From the NCBI GenBank assembly GCA_046482825.1, contig JAWOEI010000092.1, forward strand, positions 1 through 64,000: DNA of 64,000 nucleotides. The letters are read 5' to 3'. The notes under the pieces are model-generated. The model had not been told where the DNA came from and did no database searches. It worked only from the letters and a program-made list of their open reading frames with translations. The position numbers and the translations under genes were made by a program. Origin of the DNA: M55B167 sp046482825. Lineage in GTDB: Bacteria > Verrucomicrobiota > Kiritimatiellia > RFP12 > UBA1067. Positions 53,417 to 63,139 of the stretch are shown one piece after another (position 1 is the stretch's first letter; every line of letters starts with the position of its first letter).

Positions 53417-55126
53417 TTAAAGTTCCCAGTCGGAATCACAGGCGGTTTTGGAACTTGCAAAACACGAAACCAGCTCATCCGAAGCATACAGCTCAGCCAT
53501 ACCCCTATTAACTGAGATTTTCAGATTCTCTTTCCCCCGGTTTCTGAGAATATCCGCCAGAGTAAGCGCCTTTTCCAGACCGTCGCCGCGTTGAAAGTTC
53601 CAGACTTCATCCGGCTGCGCAAGACGCACCGGCCCATCGTAAATCGAATCATCCGGCCAACTCCTGAGAAGCGATATCACCTCATCCCCGCTGAGATCCG
53701 CGGATTGCCCGACACATACAGGATTACGCTCCATTGCCGCTTTCAGAAAAGGATGAGGATCGGTTGAAATAAAATCCCTGTAGGAATAAAAAGCCATATC
53801 GACGGTCACATTTTCAGATCGCAATTTCTGAAGATACGCGATAATCTCATTACGGCTCATCTCTGCAGAAAGTGATATTGCAGGTTCTGACTCGTCAACA
53901 TTCACACGTTCAATATCCGGCAGACGAGGTTTCGTATGACAGAAATCAACGAGGTGTTCAACCAGGTAATCCGCGGTCACACAGCTGTCACCGATTTTAT
54001 GCATCAACTCCCTGCGGTCCTTTTCATCATCAAGGTCAACAGAGTGTGTTTTTATAAATTCCTCAACTTCATTGAAAACACATTTGCAGGGCGGATATGA
54101 AAACGAATACTCCTCAACCGGAATACTTTCCAGCAGTTTATCACGGGTGGGACCGGTCGCCCGGTAAGCGCTGTCACCTTCAAAATCAAACACCTCTTCC
54201 ATCGGAAGATAGCGCATTCCTCCACACATTTTATGACGGACGACAAAAGACTTTCTGCAATCACGATTATGACGCAGAAAATTACCGAGTATTTCCGGAG
54301 TTAAACGGGTCTTTAAATATTTATTCAGTTTTTCAGATAATTTTTCAAAACGATAACGCGGCATGGTTGCGCGGTCATACAATACATGTATCCAGCCGGT
54401 TGAATGCGACACGACATTTACCTGTTCATTTTCCAGAGCTCTACGCGCCTGGCTGGATATCTGTGTTCCGTTAAACCACATCGATTTAGTCACCAGGCGC
54501 CTGTTATTGATAAGCACGCCGTCACGCACATCAACAAAACTCTGCGAATGCAGCGGTGTTGCCATCATATAAATATCTTCAAGCGGAATACGCCCCACCA
54601 CAAAAAGAGCCGCAACATAAAGTGCAGCAAGCGACACACACTCACCTGCACCGCTTTCAAAACCTTCACGATACCGGAAAGCATCCATGGCCTCGACAGT
54701 CTCGGTTTTCCAGAAAGGGATAGTATCGCTTGAATACTTATCCAATCCGAAGTGAGTGCGGATATCAATGTCAAAATAATAGGCGTCTCCCTGATAACCG
54801 AAAAGCGCATTTGAAGAGGATATCAGCTCCGGATCAAGAATATCCTTGAAACGTTCCAGCTGTTCCTTCTGTGTTGTCAGTCCCCATGTATCCAGATCAA
54901 GATTAAACACATAGTTATCCATGATGTACTGCCGCAGACGTCGTATGCGTTTATAGGGACGCATTTTCTCTATGCCGTCAAACCAGGGGTCTTCCCGCCA
55001 ACGCCAGATACGGGGCGACATGATATCAGCCAGCACCAGTGAATACATCAGCTCAGGAAAAACAAATATCTCCATATCAGAAAGACTGACTGCCGACGAC
55101 CGCATTTCCCTCTCTCTTAACGTCAT
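53417..55126 (-). CDS. Unassigned protein with a transglutaminase-like Cys-His-Asn core
   Basis: I do not recognise a named family for this 569-residue protein. AAGGAG precedes ATG 55126 at close spacing, and there is no signal peptide or membrane segment, so it should be cytosolic. Residues 160-210 follow the transglutaminase/cysteine-protease plan: GAGECVSLAALYVAALFVVG with Cys163 at a helix start, PLHSQSFVDV with His193, and DGVLINNRR with Asn208 at the spacing where the third residue normally lies. The C-terminal third carries two loosely similar blocks (MSRNEIIAYLQKLRS and LSGDEVISLLRSWPD). It is followed by, and separated by 43 bases from, the AsmA-like gene upstream, probably one operon. 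Whether it is a peptidase, a cross-linker or a dead scaffold is open. Confidence 0.6.
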   Translation of the reverse strand: MTLREREMRSSAVSLSDMEIFVFPELMYSLVLADIMSPRIWRWREDPWFDGIEKMRPYKRIRRLRQYIMDNYVFNLDLDTWGLTTQKEQLERFKDILDPELISSSNALFGYQGDAYYFDIDIRTHFGLDKYSSDTIPFWKTETVEAMDAFRYREGFESGAGECVSLAALYVAALFVVGRIPLEDIYMMATPLHSQSFVDVRDGVLINNRRLVTKSMWFNGTQISSQARRALENEQVNVVSHSTGWIHVLYDRATMPRYRFEKLSEKLNKYLKTRLTPEILGNFLRHNRDCRKSFVVRHKMCGGMRYLPMEEVFDFEGDSAYRATGPTRDKLLESIPVEEYSFSYPPCKCVFNEVEEFIKTHSVDLDDEKDRRELMHKIGDSCVTADYLVEHLVDFCHTKPRLPDIERVNVDESEPAISLSAEMSRNEIIAYLQKLRSENVTVDMAFYSYRDFISTDPHPFLKAAMERNPVCVGQSADLSGDEVISLLRSWPDDSIYDGPVRLAQPDEVWNFQRGDGLEKALTLADILRNRGKENLKISVNRGMAELYASDELVSCFASSKTACDSDWEL

Positions 55127-55169
55127 AAAACTCCTTTAAAAATATCAGTACACAACTCTGTAAACAGCT

Positions 55170-58100
55170 TTATTCAAGTTCCTTCTTCAGTTCTTCCAGA
55201 AAATTGCCCACCCCTTTCAAAGCATCGTCTCCCAGAGTGTTTTTAATGAAACCGCCAAAAGCTTTTTCAAGAGCACCGGTAGCCAGACGGGGATTATCGA
55301 CGGTGCCGGTGACCGGCACTTTGACAGTAAGGTTTCCGGGCAGGTTCAATCCGGTTTTACGGACAATGGTATCGCCGAGAGGAATCTCAATCAGATAATC
55401 TATCGTTGAATCAAACCCCGCACTGCCGCTGAAAATAACGGGCTGTCCGGAAAAAACCATTGTCATGGGTTCCAGATAAATACGTTCTTTTCTGATAATA
55501 ACATGCATGGGAAGATGTTCAACCCTGTAAACGGAAGTCTTCACATTTATCATGGAAAGAAGATTGCGCATTACAGGTGACAGCGTCATACTCACATTCT
55601 CCAGCACAATGTCCGCATCCATATACAGATCTTCATGACCCGTCTTCGGACCGGAAACAAAGCTGTTCATCCTGAAACCGGCCGTACCGCGATGCACACG
55701 GCTGTCCTGAAACATGGGATTACAGTTTACCAGCAGTTTATCAACCATATCCTGGGTAATCTTAACCTTTTTCAGCATCTCCAGCTTTTCAGGAAACATC
55801 AACGATATTCCCCTGGGAGTGAATTCCAGCACAGGACTGAACTTTAAACGCCCTCCGTTCAGCACCGGCTGCCAGTCACATTGCAAACTCCTGTTTTTCA
55901 TTTCCAGCGCGATCTCAGCACCGCCAGCGCTCAGCCCCAGTCCTTTCAGGGATGCCAGATAAGCTGAACCTGCAAAAAAACCTTTTTGTGTAAAATCCCC
56001 GGTTAAAGGTCCTTTTAATTCAAAAGAACTTTTTCTGCGGCCGCTGAGAGTCCATTCATCAATACCACGCACGCGCAGCAAACGATTGACAGCACCGAAA
56101 TCAATCTCCGTTTCACCGTGCAGATCTGCATTTCTGTCATTCAGAAAATCATTGACACTACCGTCAGCGGATATGTCTATCAGGGAGGAATCAAACTTTA
56201 AAGACCTCACAAGAGCATCACGGCCATTCTCTCTAACAAACAGATGCAAATTCATTTCAGCCTGTTTTTCATGAAAGCATATCTCTTTGTCGGCAAACAC
56301 ATAGAAATCACTGAGGATTACGTTTACATTCATTTCCGATCCTGAATCATCGCCCTCTGCATCAAGGGCAATCCCGGCATCTCCGCGCATCCGGTTGCAG
56401 GTGTTTGCATCTGATGAAAAAAAGGAACTTAGAACACGCATATCCAGCAATGCATCTGCGTTCCCTTTAAATTTCACACCCTCTCCGTCTTCGGACAAGC
56501 CGACAAACCAATCCGGTATCTCCAGATCAATAAAACCCGAGTTTATTCTGACATCTTTTAAAGAAAGGCCGCCTTTACCCGCATCATAAACAGCCGATCC
56601 CTGAAAAAGCATTTCCGGTTCGCTGATTTTCTGTCCGGCCATGTTGACAACAATATTCTCGCCGACACCGTTCACACGCATTTTCGCCACGTTATTAGCG
56701 CATTCAACTGCGGAATTCAGAACAACAGCACCATGGCTGTCAAGTGCATTCATATACGCCGGACGCTTCATCAGAAGGCCGCCAGCTCTGATCAGATCGT
56801 TAATCCACACATCGGCATTCATAGAGAAACCACGCAGGACAGGCAAATCCGCTCCATCCTGAACAGGCACAAGACGCTTTGCAGCACCATGCAACCGGCT
56901 TTGATTCAAGCGAAGATCATATTCCACATCCCTTAAACTGACATCCGACGTATCAGCGGCTTTGCCCACACCGTCCACCAGACCTTTGAAAGTGAAACTT
57001 CCCTCTTTCACAGAACTTGCTCCTGCACCTGCAGAGGTTACATTTAAACGCGTAAATTTAGCGATGCAGTCCAGAAAAGAAGAATCACCGGAAGGTCGCG
57101 TTGAAAGATTGAAGTTGACAGCTCCCCCTGAAGCAAAACCGCTTTTAAAGACCCCTCCGAAATCCTCGTAAAACCGCGATAAATCCACGTATCCTTTGAC
57201 AACTCCCTGCCGTATATTTCCTTTACCGTAAATATCGGCGAAAGAAGCCTGCAAGCGTAACTCTTCGATCTCGGAAAGAGCATCATCAGGAACACGCACC
57301 TTAAGCAGAAGTGACGTGTCCTGTTTCAGGGAAAGCGGTATTTCCCGATACCGCATGGACAGATCCGAAGTCTGCAGAGATGTTTCAAAGCGCTTTCCGC
57401 CGGAAAAATCCTTTACCATGAATGATCCGCTCAGTGTGCCTCCGGATACATGCAGATCATCATTCACAGGCAGCAAATCACGGAAATCTCTTACTGTAGC
57501 GGCGATATCCATATCAATATCAGCCTCGATATCACCGCTGAGCTTTCGCAATGCGTAAATCTGTTTCAAAGAACCGCGAAGACTGATCTGCCCCCAGGGT
57601 GAAGACAGCTCGCATTTACGAAAAACACAGAGATCATCCTTTATCCCGGCATCCACAAGCAAGGCGACATCACCTGCCGGAGAAAGCTTTCCCCCGGCGC
57701 TTTTCACCTGCATCTTTTCGATCAGCAGACCTCCCTCGACATCAAGGGTTTTAATACCGCCTGAACGTTCCACAGTCACAGCGCCTTCAGCAATACCGGC
57801 AGACGGCAACACAGGGAATCCGCCCAATTCAAGTACCGCCGCCAAATCAGCAAGATTTATCTTGTCCAGCTGAAGTACCACCTTGTCAGCATACTCCGAA
57901 TCCCCGCCGTTAATCAGAGAGTTTATGCTCTGCAGGCTTGCTGTTAAACCAATCGTCCCCTTCCCGGCTGCCCCGCTGATATTAAAGCCGAAAGGCTTCC
58001 AGAATGAATCAAGAACCAGACGTCCGTGCAAGTTATGGCTTTTCAGAAGCGTCCTGCCATTATACATGACCATAAGAGTGCCGTTCTTCAGCAGCAGCGT

Positions 58101-58598
58101 GCCGCCTATATCCACAGCGGGCATAAAAAAAGCTCTGCCGTCCGATGCATCGGCATTGCCACTCTTTGATTTATCCGTTTTCGCTTCATGAAAATCACAG
58201 CTCACCTCCGGAGATTCCAGAACGATCTCCCCCAGCGACAGCTTACCGACAGGAACAAGCGCAAAAATACCCTTTGCGAAAATCACACTTTCAACATCGA
58301 CACGCAGACCTTCATCGGGAGCACGGTACTCCACACCATGCAGACACAACGGACCGAAGAAACCCGCATCCCAATCATGCACCGCAAGCTCCGCCGGAGC
58401 GATTACGCTGTTGATTTCAGACAGAAGCCACAGTCTGCCGAAATCAGTAGTCAGCAGAAACGCCAGAAGAGACGTCAGTAACAGAACCACCCCGACAGAA
58501 ACAGCGGCAGCACGGAACAACCAGCCAAGGCAACCTCTCTTAACTCCGTCACGCACATCATCGCAATCATCATATGTTTCGTTTCCACTGAAATCCAT
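55170..58598 (-). CDS. AsmA/TamB-like inner-membrane-anchored protein
   Basis: The 1142-residue protein has one N-terminal membrane helix (AAAVSVGVVLLLTSLLAFLLT) and then a long run of beta-strands. It resembles the AsmA/TamB/YhdP group, which form periplasmic grooves and are linked to phospholipid transport to the outer membrane. The C-terminal block has MTLSPVMRNLLSMINVKTSVYRVE, then SGSAGFDSTIDYLIEIPLG and LTVKVPVTGTVDNPRLA, the typical AsmA C-terminal repeat ending. GGGGAG precedes ATG 58598. It is transcribed towards the Cys-His-Asn protein 43 bases on. Substrate unknown. Confidence 0.8.
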   Translation of the reverse strand: MDFSGNETYDDCDDVRDGVKRGCLGWLFRAAAVSVGVVLLLTSLLAFLLTTDFGRLWLLSEINSVIAPAELAVHDWDAGFFGPLCLHGVEYRAPDEGLRVDVESVIFAKGIFALVPVGKLSLGEIVLESPEVSCDFHEAKTDKSKSGNADASDGRAFFMPAVDIGGTLLLKNGTLMVMYNGRTLLKSHNLHGRLVLDSFWKPFGFNISGAAGKGTIGLTASLQSINSLINGGDSEYADKVVLQLDKINLADLAAVLELGGFPVLPSAGIAEGAVTVERSGGIKTLDVEGGLLIEKMQVKSAGGKLSPAGDVALLVDAGIKDDLCVFRKCELSSPWGQISLRGSLKQIYALRKLSGDIEADIDMDIAATVRDFRDLLPVNDDLHVSGGTLSGSFMVKDFSGGKRFETSLQTSDLSMRYREIPLSLKQDTSLLLKVRVPDDALSEIEELRLQASFADIYGKGNIRQGVVKGYVDLSRFYEDFGGVFKSGFASGGAVNFNLSTRPSGDSSFLDCIAKFTRLNVTSAGAGASSVKEGSFTFKGLVDGVGKAADTSDVSLRDVEYDLRLNQSRLHGAAKRLVPVQDGADLPVLRGFSMNADVWINDLIRAGGLLMKRPAYMNALDSHGAVVLNSAVECANNVAKMRVNGVGENIVVNMAGQKISEPEMLFQGSAVYDAGKGGLSLKDVRINSGFIDLEIPDWFVGLSEDGEGVKFKGNADALLDMRVLSSFFSSDANTCNRMRGDAGIALDAEGDDSGSEMNVNVILSDFYVFADKEICFHEKQAEMNLHLFVRENGRDALVRSLKFDSSLIDISADGSVNDFLNDRNADLHGETEIDFGAVNRLLRVRGIDEWTLSGRRKSSFELKGPLTGDFTQKGFFAGSAYLASLKGLGLSAGGAEIALEMKNRSLQCDWQPVLNGGRLKFSPVLEFTPRGISLMFPEKLEMLKKVKITQDMVDKLLVNCNPMFQDSRVHRGTAGFRMNSFVSGPKTGHEDLYMDADIVLENVSMTLSPVMRNLLSMINVKTSVYRVEHLPMHVIIRKERIYLEPMTMVFSGQPVIFSGSAGFDSTIDYLIEIPLGDTIVRKTGLNLPGNLTVKVPVTGTVDNPRLATGALEKAFGGFIKNTLGDDALKGVGNFLEELKKELE

Positions 58599-58810
58599 TT
58601 ACGCTCCCCTGAATCGGTTACAATATATCAAAAATCCGGCATGACGGAAAGATGAGGATTTTTCACTGCGCCCATATTTCAGCAAACCGATATTCTTTCT
58701 TCATTCCAGGCCCCTCATTTGCTATAATCAAGCCAGAAATTCGGCATATTCAGTTATTCAAAACAACTTGGATAAAAAAATTTAAAACTTTTATAGAAGG
58801 AATTTTTATT

Positions 58811-59644
58811 ATGCGTACCATAGAAGCTTCTGACCGTAATTCCGTTAAAAGAATGAATACCAGCGAACTCAGAGAAAATTTTGTGATCAGCGATCTTTTC
58901 ATTCCCAGCGAGATCACCACAGTTTATACCAATGTGGATCGCGCCGTAGTAGGCGGTATTGTGCCAGTCAACACCCCCCTGGAAATGACCGGCGGTCGGG
59001 AAATGGCCTGTGATAACTTCTGCGACCGTCGTGAAGCGGGAATAATCAACCTTGGCGCATCAGGTGTAATAGAAGTTGACGGAAACTCATTTGAACTTGC
59101 ACCCCGCGAATGTCTGTACATAGGCAAGGGAAGTAAAAGCATCATATTCACGAGTGCGGACGCATCTGCACCGGCCCAATTCTATCTTGTTTCTTATCCT
59201 GCACATGCGGCCTACCCCACAACCAAAGCAGCTGTATCCGATGCCAATATTATAGAACTGGGTTCCGACGCGGAAGCCAACAGACGAACCCTCTATCAAT
59301 ACATCTGCCCAGGTTTCATAAAAAGCTGCCAGCTGGTAATGGGATTCACTGAACTGCATGAAGGCAATGTATGGAACACCTTCCCGCCGCACACTCACGA
59401 CAGGCGCACTGAAGTTTACTGTTATTTTGATCTGACATCAGAAAAAGGTAAAGTTCTGCATCTCATGGGAGAACCCGACGAAACCCGTCATCTTACGCTT
59501 ACAGAAAAAGATGTCACCATTTCACCGCCATGGTCCATTCACAGTGGTGTCGGCACATGCAGTTATGCATTTGTATGGGGCATGGGCGGCGAAAACCAGG
59601 TTTTCAGCGATATGGATCACTGCGATCTTGCGGACTTCCGGTAA
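58811..59644 (+). CDS. kduI: 5-keto-4-deoxyuronate isomerase
   Basis: KduI (277 residues) converts 5-keto-4-deoxyuronate, a product of pectate or glycosaminoglycan breakdown, to 2,5-diketo-3-deoxygluconate. The start MRTIEASDRNSVKRMNTSELRENF is typical of the family and AAGGAATTTTTATT precedes ATG 58811, so the 53-codon upstream extension is rejected. The cupin metal site is in FPPHTHDRRTEVYCYF with two histidines and a glutamate, and a further histidine lies in PPWSIHSG. kduD and unsaturated glucuronyl hydrolase genes are not in the window, so the rest of the pathway must be elsewhere. Confidence 0.96.
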   Translation: MRTIEASDRNSVKRMNTSELRENFVISDLFIPSEITTVYTNVDRAVVGGIVPVNTPLEMTGGREMACDNFCDRREAGIINLGASGVIEVDGNSFELAPRECLYIGKGSKSIIFTSADASAPAQFYLVSYPAHAAYPTTKAAVSDANIIELGSDAEANRRTLYQYICPGFIKSCQLVMGFTELHEGNVWNTFPPHTHDRRTEVYCYFDLTSEKGKVLHLMGEPDETRHLTLTEKDVTISPPWSIHSGVGTCSYAFVWGMGGENQVFSDMDHCDLADFR

Positions 59645-59737
59645 AGGCTAAAAGCAATATGAGAGTTACGGGTTCTCATTGTGATCGCCGCACAAAAAAA
59701 CGGTATTCAGTCAACTGTCTCAATAGCGGGAAAAACA

Positions 59738-62700
59738 ATGATTTTTTTTAAGAAAAGACTGGAAATGAGTCCTTGGCTGCTGATTCGTTTATTCATGCCT
59801 GTCACCCTGATTGTACCGCTTGTGAGTTACTGGTTCACATTGTACGAAAAAATTTATCCGGGCACATCGGCAGCTTTAACAGCGCAGGCAGTCAAGGTCT
59901 CCGAGTCAATTTATCTTACAAATCCTGTCTTTTCACTGGTGTCACGTCAGATAGCAGTTATCCCCTGGGAAACCCTGCCGGTCAGGCTGAACTTCTTTTC
60001 CGCTGTCTGCGGAGCAGTCGCTGTTGCGCTTTTTTACATCCTTATCGCCAGAATTACAGCTCTGCTGTCATGCGAGGATTCAGGAGGTGCCATGCAGGCA
60101 CTTCCGCCGCAGATACAGAACAACGATTATGATTCCGATATAGAATCCGGTGACGGCGCGGCCGCCATGCTTTCTCAGAATGCCACAGACTCAATGCCTG
60201 AAGAGGTCCTGCAACACAACCGCCGGACAGCCTACAGTGCAGTTCTCGGAGCTCTCGGAGCCTCTGCTGTTCTGGCGTTCTGCGGTCCTTTCTGGTTCAG
60301 TGCGACACGCCTGTATCCCTGTACCTTTGACATGATGCTGCTCTTTCTGATCATGAATCTGATCATTGCTTATGATCAGGAGGGGAAGCTGTGGACCCTG
60401 CTTTCATCCGTCTTTTTTCTGGCACTATGTTCAGTTGAATCGGCTCTGTTTCTTGTCCTGCTGCCTGTAGGCATTCTGCTTCTTTACCGATCGATGAAGC
60501 TGAGCGAGCAGTTCAGCATGGGACGGGTACTCCTGTGTATTGTCTGTGCCATTACAGGCGGCAGTCTGGCTCTGCTCATTCTGTGGAATGCAGCTGGATA
60601 CTGTCAGAATATTACCGTACTGGCACCCCGAGCAATTCTGAGCGTTTTTAAGGAAACAACAGTACGGGATGTGTTGTCGTGGCTGCCGCGTTTCGGCTGG
60701 AGCCGTATTCTCGTGTTTTTCATTTTTCCTGTAATAACAGCATTTTTTGTTTTCGCCTATTCTTTCCGCATACGCAAACCATTCCTTTTTATCGTTCAGC
60801 TGCTACTTGCGGCACTGCTCATACCCACACTGATCAACTTCAGACTTGCCCCCTGGGGTATAGTGCGTATGATATCCGAAATTCCGGTATTGTCCTACGC
60901 CATCCTGGCTGGCATAACCGGCATATTGACTGCATCCCTCCATCTAATGAGGGAGATGTACATAGAACAGCTGGACGACGAACTGGATTTTTATGAATAC
61001 AGAGACAATCCCTATGTCTGTCGGATCGGATCTCTGCTGTGCTGGCCCCTTTTTCTGCTTTCACTCTGCGTACCCTTTTTCAGTTTTAAGGATATTGATC
61101 CGAATCAGGGGCGCTTTACAGATGAAATCTCCAGCACCATACATGAGCAAATCAGCAAAAAAACGCTCATTCTGGATATGCCCTTTCTGAAAAACGAAAT
61201 ACTTGTCAAGGCCCGCGAAAACGACAGCGATCTCAACCTGTATCAATCAGAAACACTGAAACACGGCATAGTATCCGCAAAGTATCTTGAAAGCATAAAG
61301 CAGAGTCCGGAGTTTCAGAATTTCAAGTACAGACTCATCAATGCCGCTGAAATCTCAACCTACTCCTTTATGCGTGAATGGCTGGCACTCGATCCGAAGG
61401 CATACACAAAAATAGCCATTTTCAGCTATCCCGGTACAATCCGTAAACTCGGCTATATCGCCGTTCCTGAAGGTTTCTTCCTCGAACTATTGCCGGCGGA
61501 CAGAGAGATCGACTCTGACAGGCTGGTTAACAAATTCTTTGAATTTGCCGATTCCATGCACCCTTATATGTTCAGTAAATCACAAAACGAAATTAAACTT
61601 CTTACAAATCACAGAAATGCATACCGAAAGCAGCTCGCATTCGTCGGCAATGAATTAGCGACACTGCTGATTGAAAAAAGGCAGTATAAAAAAGCTGCAA
61701 AAGTTCTTAAACACTGTTCTTTTCTCTCCCCGAACAATCTCAGCGTTCTACTGAACAGGTATCATCTGGTAAAAGACCGCGGAATTTATCCTGTCAGTCG
61801 TAAGTCCATAGAACTGAAACTTGCGGAATACCCCCCCGACCGCGAGCTGCTGAACACATCTGTGGCTCAGCTGCAAAATCAGAGCGGCACTCTGGCGAAT
61901 ACGGAAATTTTCGAGTTTGCAAAAAAACGTTTCTGGACAAAATCCAATCTGTTTAAAAATCTATCCGTAAATCAGATGGCTGTCGATCTAGATCCGCTAG
62001 TTGAACTGCGCAATAAAAAACAGCTTCTGTACGGCAGTATAAGCAGAAAAACCGCCGCCAATGAATACAAGGAAGCTGAAAGTCAATTGAATATTCTGCT
62101 GGATTTTGACGACAGCGACCATTTTGCCCTGATTCACAAAGCCAAGGTCGCCATACTCCGGGAAAACCTGCCTGAAGCAGGGCTATGGATGGATCTTGCG
62201 AAAGAAGCGGGAGTATCACCGGAAAAGCTTCTCTGGCATAAAGCCGCTGTTCTGAAACTGCGGAATAAAACAGATGAAGCGCTTCGTATGCTCAATGACG
62301 TTATCCCCGACCATCCTGGCAATGCCGATTTATGGTCTCTGCTCGCACAGATACTGCTGGAAAATAAAAATTTCCAGGAGCTGCAGGACAGGGTCTATCC
62401 AGCATTGAAAAACACATTATCTAAACACGAAAATTATATGTTCTACGTTGTGAGAGGGTATATTCTTAAACAACGCGGAGAAAATCAGTTAAATGCAACC
62501 CGCAAAGCATTTGTGCGTGCCCTGGAACTTAACCCCGACCTTCCGGAAATTCGCAGGGAATTGCTTGAGCTGGATATGAAACTCGGCGTTCCTGCTTTTA
62601 TGGAAGAGGATGCCAAAAACGTTCTGCTGGAGTCACCCGAAAATCCCATGGCCAACAATCTGATGGGACAGGTACGCCTCAGGAGGAATCAACCTGAACT

Positions 62701-63139
62701 GGCCCGGGATTATTTTGTCAGAAGCCTTAAATCCGAAAAAACAGCAGCAGGCCTGCGCGGTCTGGCTGAAACTCTGCTTTTAACAAAGGACAGCCGACTC
62801 GCCGAATCCTACATCAGTGAGGCCATTAAGCTTGATCCTGATAATATACAGACCCTGCATGTAAAAACGAAAATCGCCCTGACCCTGAACAAAACTGGAG
62901 AAGCGGAGAAAGCCTTCAGAAAAGTCTATGAAAGCAAACCTGATGACCCAAGCATACGTCTGACAATGATACGTCTTCTGATACAGCAGGGGAAACTGGA
63001 AGATGCGGCAATGCGTGTTTCAAACATGCTTGAGAAAGAGGACTATCTACCTCGCCCGGTTGTTCGGGAAGTCAAAAAGCTCGCCCGGATACTTTCACAG
63101 GAATTCCAGAATAAAAACCGGAAACAAAATGATTCTTAG
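59738..63139 (+). CDS. Multi-pass membrane protein with C-terminal TPR repeats
   Basis: The 1133-residue protein begins with about ten membrane helices and ends with a long tetratricopeptide region. The N-terminal part, LIRLFMPVTLIVPLVSYWFTL and NPVFSLVSRQIAVIPWETLPVRLNF, resembles the DUF2723/GT-C glycosyltransferase plan, but the usual DxD-like catalytic motif is not obvious. From about residue 620 helices repeat, for example KAAKVLKHCSFLSPNN, ALRMLNDVIPDHPGNADLW and AESYISEAIKLDPDNIQTLHVK, typical TPRs. ATG 59738 is the likely start; ATG 59765 (MSPWLL) is an alternative. It overlaps the start of the acyltransferase gene by 11 bases, suggesting coupling and a role in envelope assembly. Confidence 0.7.
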   Translation: MIFFKKRLEMSPWLLIRLFMPVTLIVPLVSYWFTLYEKIYPGTSAALTAQAVKVSESIYLTNPVFSLVSRQIAVIPWETLPVRLNFFSAVCGAVAVALFYILIARITALLSCEDSGGAMQALPPQIQNNDYDSDIESGDGAAAMLSQNATDSMPEEVLQHNRRTAYSAVLGALGASAVLAFCGPFWFSATRLYPCTFDMMLLFLIMNLIIAYDQEGKLWTLLSSVFFLALCSVESALFLVLLPVGILLLYRSMKLSEQFSMGRVLLCIVCAITGGSLALLILWNAAGYCQNITVLAPRAILSVFKETTVRDVLSWLPRFGWSRILVFFIFPVITAFFVFAYSFRIRKPFLFIVQLLLAALLIPTLINFRLAPWGIVRMISEIPVLSYAILAGITGILTASLHLMREMYIEQLDDELDFYEYRDNPYVCRIGSLLCWPLFLLSLCVPFFSFKDIDPNQGRFTDEISSTIHEQISKKTLILDMPFLKNEILVKARENDSDLNLYQSETLKHGIVSAKYLESIKQSPEFQNFKYRLINAAEISTYSFMREWLALDPKAYTKIAIFSYPGTIRKLGYIAVPEGFFLELLPADREIDSDRLVNKFFEFADSMHPYMFSKSQNEIKLLTNHRNAYRKQLAFVGNELATLLIEKRQYKKAAKVLKHCSFLSPNNLSVLLNRYHLVKDRGIYPVSRKSIELKLAEYPPDRELLNTSVAQLQNQSGTLANTEIFEFAKKRFWTKSNLFKNLSVNQMAVDLDPLVELRNKKQLLYGSISRKTAANEYKEAESQLNILLDFDDSDHFALIHKAKVAILRENLPEAGLWMDLAKEAGVSPEKLLWHKAAVLKLRNKTDEALRMLNDVIPDHPGNADLWSLLAQILLENKNFQELQDRVYPALKNTLSKHENYMFYVVRGYILKQRGENQLNATRKAFVRALELNPDLPEIRRELLELDMKLGVPAFMEEDAKNVLLESPENPMANNLMGQVRLRRNQPELARDYFVRSLKSEKTAAGLRGLAETLLLTKDSRLAESYISEAIKLDPDNIQTLHVKTKIALTLNKTGEAEKAFRKVYESKPDDPSIRLTMIRLLIQQGKLEDAAMRVSNMLEKEDYLPRPVVREVKKLARILSQEFQNKNRKQNDS

